A stretch of 64,000 bases of DNA from Urophycis tenuis (GCA_036785325.1 JAXIVH010000007.1:3955274-4019273), one strand, 5' to 3'; shown: positions 1 to 12,383, counted from the first letter of the stretch. The notes: generated by a model from the sequence alone, not told the origin. Numbers and translations are program-made.

Positions 1-207
1 CCCCCCTGGTCTTAACTGGTATGGCCCTACTGGTCTTAACTGGTATGGCCCTACTGGTCTTAACTGGTATGCCGCCCCTGGTCTTAACTGGTATGGCCCT
101 ACTGGTCTTAACTGGTATGGCCCTACTGGTCTTAACTGGTATGCCGCCCCTGGTCTTAACTGGTATGCCGCCCCTGGTCTTAACTGGTATGGCCCCCCTG
201 GTCTGCA
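1..207. repeat. 24-bp minisatellite, about 8.5 units
   Basis: The window opens with a tandem array whose unit is 24 bp (core GGTCTTAACTGGTATG followed by GCCCTACT or CCGCCCCT). Two unit variants alternate. Because 24 is a multiple of three, the array stays open as an eight-residue peptide repeat, but it lies in the intron upstream of the first recognised kirrel1 exon and is not expected to be translated. Confidence 0.9.
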
Positions 208-369
208 CCAACACAACGCTCAACGTGACCAAAACCAAAAAAAAAAAATGCGTTGAGTATGAAAAAACGTGTTTGTCCGCTATAAGACTTTTATCAGGGT
301 TGAACGCGATTGCTTTGAAGCACACTAGCCCGCCCCCCGCTTCACCGCTTTGCTGCCCCCCCCCCGCAG

Positions 370-586
370 GTGTGGGCCTGGAAGGAGAACGTGTGGGAGA
401 AGGAGAAGGGCACGCTGATGGAGCGCTACACGGTGGAGCAGAGCAAGCCGCCGTCGCAGGGCGGAGCCGTCCTGTCCACGCTGACCATCAACAACGTGAT
501 GGAGTCCGACTTCCACTCGCCCTACAACTGCACCGCCTGGAACTCCTTCGGGCCCGGCACCATGATCATCACCCTGGAAGAGACGG
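370..586 (+). CDS. kirrel1: kirrel1 exon: end of last extracellular Ig domain
   Basis: KIRREL1/NEPH1 is a single-pass Ig-superfamily adhesion protein of slit diaphragms and synapses. This 217-bp exon starts after a CCCCCGCAG acceptor and ends at a GT donor at 587. It encodes the C-terminal half of the membrane-proximal Ig domain, with the family-typical stretches WKEN, ERYTVE, LSTLTINNVM and YNCTAWNSFGPGT; the cysteine of YNC closes the domain disulfide. It ends in phase 1, so the split codon is completed by the next exon and reads EET-D-MVPVG, close to the human order EER-E-VLPVG as I recall it. Earlier exons are outside the window. Which teleost paralogue (1a or 1b) this is cannot be told here. 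Confidence 0.93.
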
Positions 587-1909
587 GTGGGTCGGGGTGG
601 GTGGAGGTGGGTGGGGGTGGGTGGCAAAAACTGAGAAAATGTTTGCCTTTTTTCCACCTGCAACCCAGGCCGGCCCGGCAAAATCATTGGCAGTGGGTTT
701 TCCTATCCTGTGACTCCTTGACTCCCATGCTTTATATACCCTATACTAACAGAGAGACAGACAGACAGACAGACATCATATGAGAGGGATAGAGAGAGAC
801 AGACAGACATCATATGAGGGAGATAGAGAGACATACAGACAGCATATGAGAGAGAGAAATCACACAACCCCCCCTTTGTCCCTTATGATGTTGTGTAGGC
901 GAACGATCGTTTTGTGTCTTATGCATATGTAACAGCTCTCAGTTGTTATCTCCGATTAGAATTTAGATGACATTTGCAATTCATTATCATTTTAATTACA
1001 GAGGATTTGTGATTCATTTATTTTTTTGGGTCGTTTTTTTTTTTTCCGTGACTCAAAGTGAGTGATTTGGGACCTGGGAATGGGAAATCTGCGTTCCGTA
1101 TTTCTTTAAAACCTTTCACAGAGAATGGCAAAACTCCACGGTACTGTACTGTACTGTACTGTGTCGCTAACAGACTTGTTATTTTACCTCACCTGCGACT
1201 CTTGATTCATTATCTGCGCTTCATCTACTGCAAGACACTCAGTGCAAAGTCCTACAATCTCCCACAGTTATAGGTAGGGAGGGAGGGCGGCATGGGGGGT
1301 GGGGGGTGGGGGGGGGGGGGGGGGAGGGCTGAGTGTGCCGGATGAAGAGCTGGACCGCTCCATTCTCAGAGGGAGGAGGAGAGAGGACCGAGGCGTCCCA
1401 GCTAGCTTCTTCCACTCATTAGTCGTGTACCTCTGGGTTGGTCGCTTATCTGCAGTACACACACCCAGCAGGATTCAGGCTGGAACCTCCACCACTATCC
1501 ACTATCCCTAACAAAGAGTGTGTGTTTCTCTGTGCACGTCTGTGCGTGTGTGTGTGTGTGTGTGTGTGCGTGTCTGTGTGTGTGTGTGTATGTGTACGTG
1601 TGTCTGTGTGTGCGTGTATGCATGTGTGTGTGTCCATGTGTGTGTGTGTGTGTGTCTGTGTGTGCATGTATGCATGTGTGTGTGTCCATGTGTGTGTGTC
1701 TGTGTGTGTGTGTGCGTGTGCACGTGTGTCTGTGTGTATCTGTGTGTGTGCGTATGCACGTGTGTGCGTATGTGTGTGTATGCATATGCACCTGTGTGTG
1801 TCTGTGTGTGCGCATATGCATGTGTGTGTGTGTGTGTGTGTCTTTTTGTGTGTGTGTGGGTGCATATGCGTATGTGTATGCACGTGTGCGCGTGTGTGTG
1901 TTACTACAG
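587..1909 (+). repeat. kirrel1 intron: GACA repeats, poly-G, (TG)n minisatellite
   Basis: This intron holds imperfect ~40-bp repeats rich in ACAGACAG and CATATGAG (about 750-860), a G-only run near 1292-1327, and a long degenerate (TG)n array with CATG/TATG variants (about 1520-1895). Long cysteine/valine or histidine/threonine ORFs over it are translations of the dinucleotide repeat. The acceptor TTACTACAG follows the repeat directly. Confidence 0.85.
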
Positions 1910-2017
1910 ATATGGTGCCAGTGGGTATCATAGCCGGAGGAACCGTGGGCTCCTCCATCCTCCTGATCATAATCCTCGTGGCGCTCGCCATCTTCCTCTA
2001 TCGCCAACGCAAAGGCA
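1910..2017 (+). CDS. kirrel1: kirrel1 exon: transmembrane segment
   Basis: This 108-bp exon lies between TTACTACAG and the donor GTGAGT at 2018. It encodes the juxtamembrane PVGIIAG motif, a hydrophobic helix (SSILLIIILVALAIFLY) and a basic stop-transfer RQRKGS. The order matches the KIRREL1 transmembrane region, where PVGIIAG and FLYRRRKGS flank the helix. It enters and leaves in phase 1, and the final split codon becomes Ser with the next exon. Placing the helix here makes all downstream exons cytoplasmic. Confidence 0.94.
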
Positions 2018-2274
2018 GTGAGTACACACGATGTAGCACTCTGTCACTGGCTGTGTGTGTGCCTGTGTCTGTGTAAGTGTGTGTGTTTGTGTGTGTGAGT
2101 GTGTGTGTGTGTGTGTGTGTTTGTGAGCGTGTGTGTGTGCATGTGTGTGTGTGTGTTTGTGCGTGGGGGGGCTGGTGTGGTATATAAAGGTGCGCTTTGT
2201 GCGTGCAAATGTTTACATTGGGAATGTGAATGTGTTGTTGTGCACTTGCGTGTTCATTGAGATATGAAAGTGTG

Positions 2275-2311
<37 letters not shown>

Positions 2312-2910
2312 GTGTGTTTATGTATCCATCAGTTTTGCTTTCATCCCCTCTCTGTCATGCTGCCATTAGCCGTCAGAATACAGCGTATGCCATCCCGCAA
2401 AGCTTTTTATTCAAATGAGATTAATGAATATTCATTCGGGATGGCAAACTGCCTTTAACCGCCCACTGTAAGGCTCTCATTTACCTTCTGTCTACGTTGA
2501 GTTATATGCGTTTGCCTGCGTTGGTCTCCTCCGTGTACCGGAATTCATAACACGACAGGCCTGCAGATAGCAGGCAGAATTAAATGCCCATAAAAGGACG
2601 GATAAACAGGTACTAAAATGGTGAATTCCTATAGCGTGCATCCTGTATATATTATTATGACATGATGGTGTGATGTTTATGGCTGCGGTGGCGTTGGCGG
2701 CGGCGGGGCTAGCTAGCGTCAGACGCGCGGCCTTCCTTCAAGGGGGGGGGCTGTGTGTTTTTCCGCTCTGTGTTGCGGGCGGCCGCCGGTGTTTTTCGAC
2801 AGCTCGAGTTACGTGACGAGCAGCTTCCACGGACACGCGTGACGGATGACGGCGAGCACCGCAAACCCATTCAGCCTCTCGCTCGGACGCAAAACACGCG
2901 CGCACGCGCA

Positions 2911-2944
<34 letters not shown>

Positions 2945-3279
2945 TACCTGCGGGGGGTTTGCGTAAAGGTTAATTACTGCGCGTGTGTGTGTGTGTGTGT
3001 GTTTCGGGCAATGCGCTACAATAGCATAGCGTGTTAGCATAATGAATTACTTTGAGTTATTTGGGTCATATTATGACACTAATTGTGTCAAGTAACATCA
3101 GATATCAGATAAGGCCTTACGTGTAAACTGTATGAACTATGAAGGGAAGGGGAGTATAGAAATATGATACAACAATCCAAAAAGTCCACAAGTTGGGGTT
3201 TTTCAAAAGGCGTCAGCCTAAGAGCGATCCTCACCGCGGCCGTCTTCGCTTTCTGTTTGCTCCCCTCATTCACTTCCAG
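2018..3279 (+). repeat. kirrel1 intron with (TG)n and (CA)n tracts
   Basis: Contains three (TG)n stretches (about 2056-2165, 2276-2320, 2980-3002), a (CA)n stretch (about 2900-2945) and a GC-rich patch with CpG clusters (2690-2900). No exon-like ORF with splice sites was seen. Confidence 0.75.
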
Positions 3280-3407
3280 GTCGCCGCGGGGTCACCTTAG
3301 GTAAGCCCGACATCAAGGTGGAGACAGTCAACAAAGAGACCCATAGTCTGGAGGAGGAGGCCGACAACGTCTCCACGGCAACCCGCATGGTCAAGGCCAT
3401 GTACTCG
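3280..3407 (+). CDS. kirrel1: kirrel1 exon: proximal cytoplasmic tail
   Basis: This 128-bp exon follows CACTTCCAG and ends at GTGAGT. It encodes the membrane-proximal tail with the conserved strings KPDIKVETVNKE and VSTATRMVKAMYS. The human protein has DIKVETVNRE and VSTATRVMKAIYS at the same place. It starts in phase 1 and ends in phase 0. An internal GGTAAG at 3300-3305 resembles a donor, but the reading frame and homology run through it. Confidence 0.94.
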
Positions 3408-3871
3408 GTGAGTGGATGCTGGCGGGAGTCACCTTGGGAAGTCTGGACTACGCTATGGAAAACAATGGGGGGGGGGGGGGGGGGGGCAGTCTGTAAACAC
3501 ACACACACACACTCACACAGCCTAGCATGCTGCCTCGCCTCTATTATAGCTCACTACAGACAGACTGGGCACCACGCAGGGCGGCCATACAAACACACCA
3601 AAGCGTGTGCGCTCTGGTCACAAAATACAGAAGTGGTGTGAAGATACTTGTGTGCATGCGCGCATTCAACGACACGCACACACACACACACACACAGAGA
3701 ATGGCCAGTGTTTGTGCACAGGGGACACCCCGTCCACAATAGCGTGGAATTCACACATATGCGTGGAAAAACCCGATTTACTGTATATGAGGAATATAAA
3801 AACTGCAAACAGGCATATATATATACATGTGCTCATAATAAGCAACCACCCACGTTCCACACACTCACACT

Positions 3872-3913
<42 letters not shown>

Positions 3914-4362
3914 CCTTACTGCGATGAGAGTTACAAGACCTACTCCTTTGAAGTGAGCAGGTAATTTGCAATGCCGGAGAAAATCTGGGATTCAGGCGGC
4001 ATGACTTATACGGGAGCTGTGTGCTCCACTGGTGCAGTTAAGCAACTGATTAGCCGTGCCCCTGGGTACGGCTATTGGTAAATACAGATGAATGACTCAA
4101 AATACTGGAATTACCACCTCCGGTCATTTATTGATTTGCTGCCAGGCCACTGCCCTCGGAGGCCCTAGTGGCAGCGCGGGCACACTGCACCCTGGGAGCA
4201 GCAGGCCAGAGCCTGTGCATGCTAGCTGCTGGCGGGAGCAAGACACAACAAGGGTTTAAATCCTGCAGACAAGGCTCCCAGGCACTCTGAGACCGACAGA
4301 CAGACAGACAGACAGGACGGACGAAGGGACGGATGGACAGACTGCCGTCCGACCACTAACCC

Positions 4363-4399
<37 letters not shown>

Positions 4400-4671
4400 A
4401 CCACACCCGTCTTCTGTTATTTGCAGCTGAAACAGAAAGAGAAAAAACCTGAACATGTGTTTTCCTTGTTCCCTCTCCTTCTCGTCCTTCCTCCGTACTT
4501 TCCTTCCTTCCTTCCTGCACCTGCCTTCCTTCCTTCTCCTTTACTTTCTCAACACCCCTCCCCCCCCCCCCCCCCCCCACCCCCACCCTTCCTTCTCTCC
4601 TTCCTCGTCTGTGTTTCGTTGTTTGACGGTTTCAGTTTCTGCCCTCTGTCTCCCTCTCTCCCTCCACCCAG
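3408..4671 (+). repeat. kirrel1 intron with poly-G, (CA)n and poly-C tracts
   Basis: Holds a poly-G run (about 3467-3486), (CA)n stretches (about 3500-3515, 3675-3697, 3865-3912), a poly-C run of over 30 bases (about 4363-4399), a second poly-C run (about 4557-4578) and a pyrimidine-rich stretch with CTTCC repeats leading to the next acceptor. Confidence 0.8.
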
Positions 4672-4749
4672 CCGTTCAAAGACGACATGGACCTCAAACA
4701 GGAAGTGAGGAGCGACTCCCTGGACACGCGGGAGGAGTATGAGCTCAAG
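4672..4749 (+). CDS. kirrel1: kirrel1 exon: cytoplasmic tail, REEYE motif
   Basis: This 78-bp, phase 0 to phase 0 exon follows CCACCCAG and ends at AAG/GTCAGG. It encodes 26 residues containing FKDDMDLKQE and DTREEYELK, which match the KIRREL1 tail (FKDDVDLKQD, DTREEYEMK). Being symmetric in phase, it could be skipped without a frameshift. The tyrosine in REEYE sits in an acidic context typical of tail phosphorylation sites, but its modification is an inference. Confidence 0.94.
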
Positions 4750-5842
4750 GTCAGGTGGTGCGGGGGGGCGGGGGGCTGGAGGGGGGGCGGGGCGCTGGAG
4801 GGGGGGGGGCGGGGGGAGAGCGAGGTGCAACCGGGCGGTCGGTTCAGAGCGGGTCGAGCAACAGAGACGCAGACGGTCGCGGCCGCTGGGGGCAGCGGGG
4901 TGTGTGTTGTGTTATGACACCCGCGTCAAGGGATGGTGAAGGTGACTGTGAAGGTGAACACACACGCTTTGCAAGAGCCCGCTAGACTAGGGACCGGTAG
5001 ACTAGCGGAGTAGATTTGCTCAAGCCTCTTTGTCATTTTTGGGGGGGGCTGAGGGAGTGAGGGGGTGAGGGGGTGAGGGAGTGAGGGAGTGAGGGAGTGA
5101 GGGGGTGAGGGGGGCCGGCAACATTGAGAACGCACGCTTTAGAGAAGGACAACATGATGCGATGCGAAACCACACGTCACTTTGAGTCCAAAACAATTCT
5201 AATCTTAAAAATCGACGCACCAAATGTAAGATTTAGTATTTATCTTTGCGTTCACTCAGAATCTATTGACCTTCATCATCATTCCCCCTACGCTGTATAT
5301 TTGACGTGCATGCTCGTGTCGTTTTGTTGGTCATTGTTTAGTAATGAATGACGACGTCGTCGTGTCTGAAACTGCCACGGCGTGCCCCATGCCAGACGTG
5401 ACCAAACAAGGTTTTCATTAGCCTGGGATGTGTCATATTTACATTGACTCAGGATTGTGCAGCACTGCGGCGCTCTGTCTCCCCTCCGAATGGCGTGTCA
5501 GCAACACAAACGACCCATTTCGAGGTGCATGCCCTGTAGTGGCCCGAAATTAAACACCCGTGGAAAATGTCCGCCGCTCCAACAAAGGTACTTTTCTGTG
5601 GACCAGACTACAATGTGGCTTAAGCCTGCGTTCAGCCACCGCGGTCTGAGTCTCTGGTCGTGAAAGCAGGTTACAGAGGCGCCGTCCATCCGCTCATAGT
5701 TTGGTCCAAACACTGTGACGCTGCTGTCGCCTCGCGTGTCTGTTCCGCTCCGTCACGGGCCTTCAAAATGGCAATTGCAGTTCCCACAAGACGTGGAATT
5801 AAAACGGTTTTCCCCGCCTGACTCTCCCCCCCCCCCCCCCAG
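4750..5842 (+). repeat. kirrel1 intron, G-rich with 8-bp GAGGGAGT array
   Basis: The first 100 bases are almost pure G with scattered C/T (4756-4818). A short tandem of GAGGGAGT/GAGGGGGT units lies at about 5047-5113. The intron ends in a run of about 14 C before the acceptor CAG at 5840-5842. No further exon was recognised. Confidence 0.75.
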
Positions 5843-6610
5843 GACCCCACCAACGGCTACTACAACGTCCGCGCCACCACCCACGACGAGTCGCGGCCCC
5901 AGTCTCACGCCGTGCACTTCCAGGGGGAGTTCCGCTCCCAGAACCCTGCAGGAGGCGGCGGAGGAGGAGGAGGCGGCGGTGGTGGAGGAGGAGGAGGCGG
6001 AGGAGGCGGAGGAGGAGGAGGAGGAGGAGGCCAGGCCGGGGGCCCTTCATCCTCCGGCGGACCCCCGGGCGGGGGCCCCGGCGGCCCCGCCCACCCCGGC
6101 GGCGCCCCCGGTTCCCGGGCCGGCTGCTACGACCCGCGGCCGCCCAGCAGGATGTCCCACGCCAGCTACGCCCAGTTCAGCACCTACTCCCGGGGGGTGC
6201 CGGCGCAGAGCCAGCAGCAGGGGCCCCCGCCCAACCCGCCGCTGCAGTCCCCCGGGGACTACCCCGGGGACTGCGGCCTGCTGGATGGCTCCGGCCAGAT
6301 GCCTTATGAGGCCTACGGGGGGTACCCCTCCCAGTACCCCAGCTACCGCATGGGCTTCGTCCCGCCCATCGAGGAAGGACCGGCCTATGAGATGTACCCC
6401 ACGGGACAGGGGGCCGGGCCACAGCCGGGGCACGGGCCGGGTCACGGCCCCGGACCGGGGCACGGCGGGCACGGGCCCGGACCCGGTCACGGGCCCGGAC
6501 AGAGCCCGGAAGCGGGGCTGAGGAAGTACGGAGGCTCCTCGCGTTTCTCTTACTCCTCTCCGCCTTCTGACTATTCCAGACACACGCAGAGGATGCAGAC
6601 TCACGTGTGA
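5843..6610 (+). CDS. kirrel1: kirrel1 last exon: C-terminal cytoplasmic tail
   Basis: This last coding exon (255 codons plus TGA at 6608-6610) begins DPTNGYYNVRA, which is diagnostic for KIRREL1, and ends SRFSYSS...QRMQTHV. The terminal THV is the PDZ ligand that in this family binds ZO-1. Tyrosine motifs (YAQFSTYSRG, MPYEAYGG, AYEMYP, DYS) are candidate kinase sites. The exon is clearly longer than its mammalian counterpart as I recall it because of two insertions: 27 consecutive glycines (5951-6031, GGA/GGC codons) and a Gly/His/Pro-rich repeat (about 6407-6505). GC content is very high. The five exons in the window add up to 432 residues. Confidence 0.95.
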   Translation, partial: DPTNGYYNVRATTHDESRPQSHAVHFQGEFRSQNPAGGGGGGGGGGGGGGGGGGGGGGGGGGGQAGGPSSSGGPPGGGPGGPAHPGGAPGSRAGCYDPRPPSRMSHASYAQFSTYSRGVPAQSQQQGPPPNPPLQSPGDYPGDCGLLDGSGQMPYEAYGGYPSQYPSYRMGFVPPIEEGPAYEMYPTGQGAGPQPGHGPGHGPGPGHGGHGPGPGHGPGQSPEAGLRKYGGSSRFSYSSPPSDYSRHTQRMQTHV

Positions 6611-9600
6611 AGGAGGGAAAGAGAAAAGAGAAAGCAGTGCCACACGCATACACAAAAGACACACACACCTGGACTTTATTCGCTTCGGCACGAATCCAGT
6701 CAAAACTCTTGGTGAAGGTCTTTCTTTGCACCTGCTCCCTCGCATTTAGAATCCACACTACACGACGACGGCAGCCACCAGAAGCAGCGATTAAACATCA
6801 GACAGCATTCATTATCCACACATCACACCGTGTCGTCCGCAACAGTACATTCATTTACTCCACGCGAAAGCCAAACAGTTGCCAATGGCTCCCAGAAGAT
6901 CTTTATTGCCTGCGATGCTCCGCTCTGACATCAGAGAACGCGACCGACCGAGCCGCCACCAGAAGTCCAGAGCCAACATAAAGAGAGGACAACTTCGGGG
7001 CACCTTTCCCCGAGAGCAGAAGCTGAAGAAGTCGAAGAATAGGTGGTAAAGGAAGTCAATCAATCAATCACACACACACACACACACTCACATACTTTTG
7101 GTCCTGGCTTTCCTGTCTTTCCACCACCTGTCCGTCTTGGATTGCATTTGTAAAAAGTAGGCAAAATTACAGATGTTGATCGTTTCAAAAGTTGCTACCA
7201 TCCCCTTGTATAAACCTAAACAGAATTCAGAAATGAAATTTTCAAATTATTTTTTTTCCTGTTATTGACTATTGACGCTCTTGCAAAGACACACACACAC
7301 ACACACACAAGTTGTTCGAGTGGCCCGTGTTTCCACGATGGGTTTTTTCGTGACAAGGCAGCTCGGACTTGCGCACTTTGAGAACTCCTTTCGCCGTTTG
7401 ACGGTATTTGGCGGTGGGCTCGGCAGACGAGATCCACGTTCAGCGAGTGATAAAATGTGGCTTCATTTTGAATACATTTTTAAAAAAAGTGCCAACGATG
7501 TTGTGGGGGGACAAGAAAAATAACCCACACACACACACGAGCCTGTGTAACTGCTGGCACCTCTTCTTTTGTAAAAGGCGAACAAGCGGACGATGGTCAA
7601 GCGGCGGAACGCGGGGGACATTTTGTACCTCATTCATGTGCAGAGAAAGGAGGGGCGAGGCTCCTGAGGCCGCAGCCGAGCTCGCCTCGTGTTTTTATAC
7701 GCTGCGTCTCACACCTTTTTTTCGACCGAGATGGATGCTGTACGAGTTGTGTTTTGGGTGGGTGGAGAGGGGGGGAGTCCTCAGCATTCCACTCAATCGT
7801 GACGAAGAGATGATATCTTCATCCCATCGTCCCTCGAAAGTGTCTGTTTCCTTTCACTTGCACAGTGGGGTTTTTTTTTTTGGGTGCGTGTGTGTGTGTT
7901 TTCTTCATGTATAGATATACTGAAACTTAAGAAAACGTATGGCATTCAGAAATATTTTTTGGTATTTTTATATGGAGTTGAGGACCAAAGGTTCAGAATC
8001 CTGGAAGTGGGGAGTGTGTGGGTGGGGGGTGGGGGGGTGGGGGGGGGGGGGGGCGCACTTGTTCATGTTTCTGAGGGGAGGTTAACGTTCTTGTAAATGT
8101 TTTGAAAATAATACACACTCCGATGAGTTTTAACTCAAAAAAATACTACGAATCCATTTGGGATTAAGACAAAACAAATGTTGCGATTAATCATTCATTA
8201 TTCCTCTTCATTACCCGTAACATAAACGTATTCATTCTTTAAAATGCTTTTAACAAAAGTGTAATCGTTTTGTCACTTCATTAAAATCATTACGGTCATT
8301 GAAATATTTTTGTGAATACATATTTGCCAGGACTAATAATAAAACAAAAATGTGCGGTGTTGCCATATCTTCTTCCGTAACATCCTGTAAATTCACTGCA
8401 AAATATCAAATCAAAGATTCTATATTCAAACGCATAAAAGGTTATTTTCAGCACTGCGTGGGTGCAGTCCGTGAAAAGGCATCACGCTACTTCCCATAAA
8501 AACAACAGAAACTTGGTTTTCTCTTGTGACACTCATTGACCAAACCTCGAATCAGTACTAAGCTCTACTAATATCCTACTACTCTACTACTAATACTGAT
8601 TTATAGAGCTCAAAAGCTTATTGAAAAAAAAAGAAATGCAAACCATTTAAAACTTAACAAATTGCCTCCCTGCCCTTGCCCAATGTTACTGACGTACAAT
8701 GTCCACGATTCCAGTACACTTTAGGCTGGTGATGTCAGAATACATTGGGGCAAGGAACAGCCCTTCCATTGGTCAAATATGGTGTGTGTGTGTGTGTGTG
8801 TGTATTTGTGTACAGCATATTATTTGTTTTCATATGTACTTGAGGAACCATACTAATGCGCTACCTGATTTTCAAAAACAGAAATTGTAACACTTTTCAA
8901 AACGCAGTAACGTGTATATTCCCTGGTGCGTTGATATTCCTGCCGCTGTGTCAAAGGGGTCTCATGTCTCATGTTTTTTGTTGATTCGGGTTCATGACTA
9001 ATAATACTTATCAGCTCATATTACCATAAAACAATGAATCACAGTTTTTTGGTAGAGGTCCCAGCTCCGCAAACATGATGTCACATGATGTCAAGCATGA
9101 CGCGTCATGTGACAATAGTCACATGATTCAACACGATGGGGAGTGTGGGACTGAGATTATTCATAATCTCACTAGAATTAAGGTTCCGGTACGGTGACTA
9201 AAGGTACCGATGAAAATTGCCCTTTGTTTATAATGCAAACAGGGAAAACGATAAACACAAGGACAGCCGTTCTGATGGTTAGATTTCCCGGGCACCGCAC
9301 CTTTGAGCCAACAACAAAAAAAAAAAGGGCAAACAGTTTCGATGACTTGTTTTCGACTGCAGGTGATGCTGTCCCTGCTGTTTGATGTCGGCGCGTGGTT
9401 GCTCTTTAATGCGAGCAGACTACGCCACGAGCCATCCTGGATGCTGCTTTCAGCCGGCCCATCTCCGCACGCAGCCGTGCTCCTCGGGGTGGCAGTGATT
9501 TGTTAATGAAACCCCAGAGCCGCAGGGCTTTTAAATTGTTCCATCTGCTTTCAAAGAGGCAATGAGATTTTGTTAGTCTCTCTGATGCTATTTTGCCGTA

Positions 9601-11670
9601 ACAAAGCATTTTGATCCCATAAAGCCGAAATCATTTGTATTGCACATATGTCTTCTTTTTTTTTTTTAAACATAATTCCACAAGCGGTTTTCCACACAAG
9701 GACTGGTTTCGCCGAGCGGATCTCGTTATTGACGGAAAACGCCGCACGAACGAACCCTCTCCGGTCGCGGGCAGGAGGAACGTTCCGGTCGTGGGGTTTC
9801 TTCGGTGTTCCCTTCGCCGCCGGCGGTGGCGGCGGCCGGAGACGAAGATCCTTCATCTTCTGCTTTATATGTTGAGCACAGCTGTGGTGGCTGCATACCA
9901 TTAACTTGTTACAGCCTCTTTACGGTGTTGTCCCTGCAGTCCTGTGTGGCAGACTTGCATGCAAAGTGACCTTGTGTGCGGCGGGCGGGCGCAGTGACTT
10001 TAATAAAATAAAAGACTTGGAGGCCAAACAGGGGAGGGGGGGGGAACCGCCGCGGCCATCTTGATACTTGCCAGCTAGCGGCGAAAGCTTGGCAGCGCTG
10101 CTACTCTGACTGAGAGAACAATCATTCAATCATCGCTCTTCTCCGTGGGTTGTACCGCTCACACGCTCACAATCAAAACAGAGACATGAAATATGGTGCT
10201 GGTGTTGTGACCGCCGAGGAAAATCTATTCATGTACAAAATGGTTTTAAAAGGCCCGGGAAAAATGCTTGGTAACCTTCCCAAAGGAGTATGAATAGAAT
10301 TTTGAATTCTGCTTTTGTTCTGCCATCGTTTCACGTTGTGTGTGCAATGATCAGTGCTTTTTTGTTGTGCAAGAGTGTAGAACGTGTTCAACTAAAAATA
10401 TCCAAAACTAACATTACGTCATAAGCCCCGAGACCCCGCCCCCACCCAATGTAAACAAATGAAGTTGAAGCTGCGAACTACCTTGACCTTGTATATACAT
10501 GTGCGTATGTTGGGATGTGTGTAAGGGAGGGGATATCACAGAATATCACAGCGTGACGAGCTTAATGTGATTTTGTTCTCAGTTGTCCATTGTCCATGTT
10601 CACTGATGAAAATCTGCCTGTTTAAATTGTGGCATTTCTGGGGGGGGGGGTTATTTTGATGTGACGTTTTCTTCCCATCACACTGTTCTGTTGCCTTTGG
10701 AGGAAGTGTCTGGCTTCAAAGTGTCTGAGTGAGTTTTTTTAGACAGTATTCAACTTAGATATTTTACTGTCAGGTTGCAGGTTGTAAGGAATTGAGGGAG
10801 TGGAGACAGTGGACACACACACACACATGCATACTTCTGTGGTCAGAATGGCCATAAGTGGGTCAAACCCAGAACAAAATTCACACCAAGCAGTGGCTCC
10901 CCCAAGTGCTGCGTGTTTGTTTCTGCTTGTTCTGTGTATGTGTGTTGTCAGAGTTGTTGTTGTTGTTGCTGACTGTGTGTGCGTGCGTGCATGTGTGGGC
11001 TTGAGTGCATATGTGTGTGTGCGTGTGTGTCTGTGCATATGGCTGTTCAGGTGTTCATAGACTGCACAGCTACTGGCTGAGCAGATAAACCTCTGCGATG
11101 GACCATGTGTGGTACATAAATGTGTAATGTATGTATGCACCACCTGACAGCCCCTGCCACCACCACCAGACCCCCCCCCCCCCCGCACACACACACACAC
11201 ACACATTATTTTAGAGAGAGAGGAGAGAGAGCAAGGGGCAAATGTACGTTGTAGGTTCATACATTTTTATGACCTATAGGACAAAAGAGCAACTAAGACG
11301 ACAGTCTGCAGTGTGAAGCTTCACTGTATGCACTTGAAAGTTGACGTGTGTGTGTGTGTGTGTTAATTGGGTTTAGTGGCCATATGTATGTGGGCTTATA
11401 TCCTCCATATTGTTATTTTATATTCTTATGCATTGTCCAAACAGACGTACATTCAGTATTATGTTTTGGGGGTTTCAAGTTTCCCTTTCAAGTGTTCTTC
11501 TTGAAGAAATATGTACATAAATACGTGTGATATTGAAGGTCACTTTTTAAAATCATCCTACCTTCATGGTTTGTTTTTATTATGGTGTCTTTTTTTTTTC
11601 TTTTTTTGATTGTATGTAATTATTTGTCCACAACTCTACTGAGAATAAAAGAGGTCACAGCTTTCATAAG
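6611..11670 (+). other. presumed long kirrel1 3' UTR and flank
   Basis: No protein-coding similarity was seen downstream of the stop. The sequence is AT-rich, with (CA)n/(TG)n patches (7071-7087, 7290-7309, 7540-7550, 8785-8803, 11183-11204, 11347-11362) and poly-G runs (8022-8053, 10640-10650). Canonical AATAAA signals occur at 8338-8343, 10002-10007, 10007-10012 and 11644-11649. The transcript end cannot be chosen without RNA data; the last signal is followed by a clear change to intergenic repeats. Confidence 0.5.
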
Positions 11671-12337
11671 TACAGCGAGGAGGACTCTACTTCTTCTGCC
11701 AGGGATGAGAACCGGCATGTATGTTTGTCCTCTCCCTATTCATTCAGGCTTCCTGTCCTTTGGACTCCAGTTACTCCAGTTGCCCCTCCCCCCCCCCCCC
11801 CCCCCCCCCCCCCCAATTGCAAACACATTCATTCATTCAGAAATGTTATTGGGTAAGATAAACCGCTTGAGAGGAATCCTCTCGTTTTCGAGGGGGTCCT
11901 AAAGTACATTACGAAACAAAACACTCAACAATTTACAGACATACAACAACAAAGACTAACATGCAAGTTAGGCATGTGTTTAGATTAAATAATAATAAAA
12001 AATCTGTTCTGTAATTAGTTATTAGTTATTTTAGTATATTATTATATTATATTAGTATTATTTTAGTATAGTTATTATGTGTTGCCAACTTGTGGGAATA
12101 AGGCATTCCTGGGTTGAGAGAGCAAAGCATTGGCATGGGGATAAATGACTGTCCTTTATTCAGCATCTTGAATGGAGGGTGCTTGGTTGTGAAAGGTAAC
12201 CAAGCATCTATGTACTGTATAGTTTGTAGGCAAGCACAATGGGGGAAATTGGCGGCATGTTTACCTGGATGTAAAATAAATGGAGCTTGTGGGCCTCTCA
12301 GCTTAGCTAGCAGCCAAAAGCAATCCCTTGCAGAGTA

Positions 12338-12383
<46 letters not shown>

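Noticed and set aside
1438..2076. Long Cys/Val and His/Thr ORFs on both strands
   Set aside because: They are translations of a (TG)n/(CA)n array with no stop codons by composition; only 1910-2017 in one frame is a real exon.
3913..3962. Possible cassette exon after (CA)n with PYCDESYKTYSFE reading and GTGAGC donor
   Set aside because: The flanking kirrel1 exons meet in phase 0, and phase 0 from the CAG acceptor gives a stop after four codons. No family match was recognised.
5715..6521. 268-codon Pro/Thr/Glu-rich + ORF and the - strand Gly/Arg/Leu ORFs over the last kirrel1 exon
   Set aside because: They are shadow frames of a very GC-rich real exon whose own frame matches KIRREL1.
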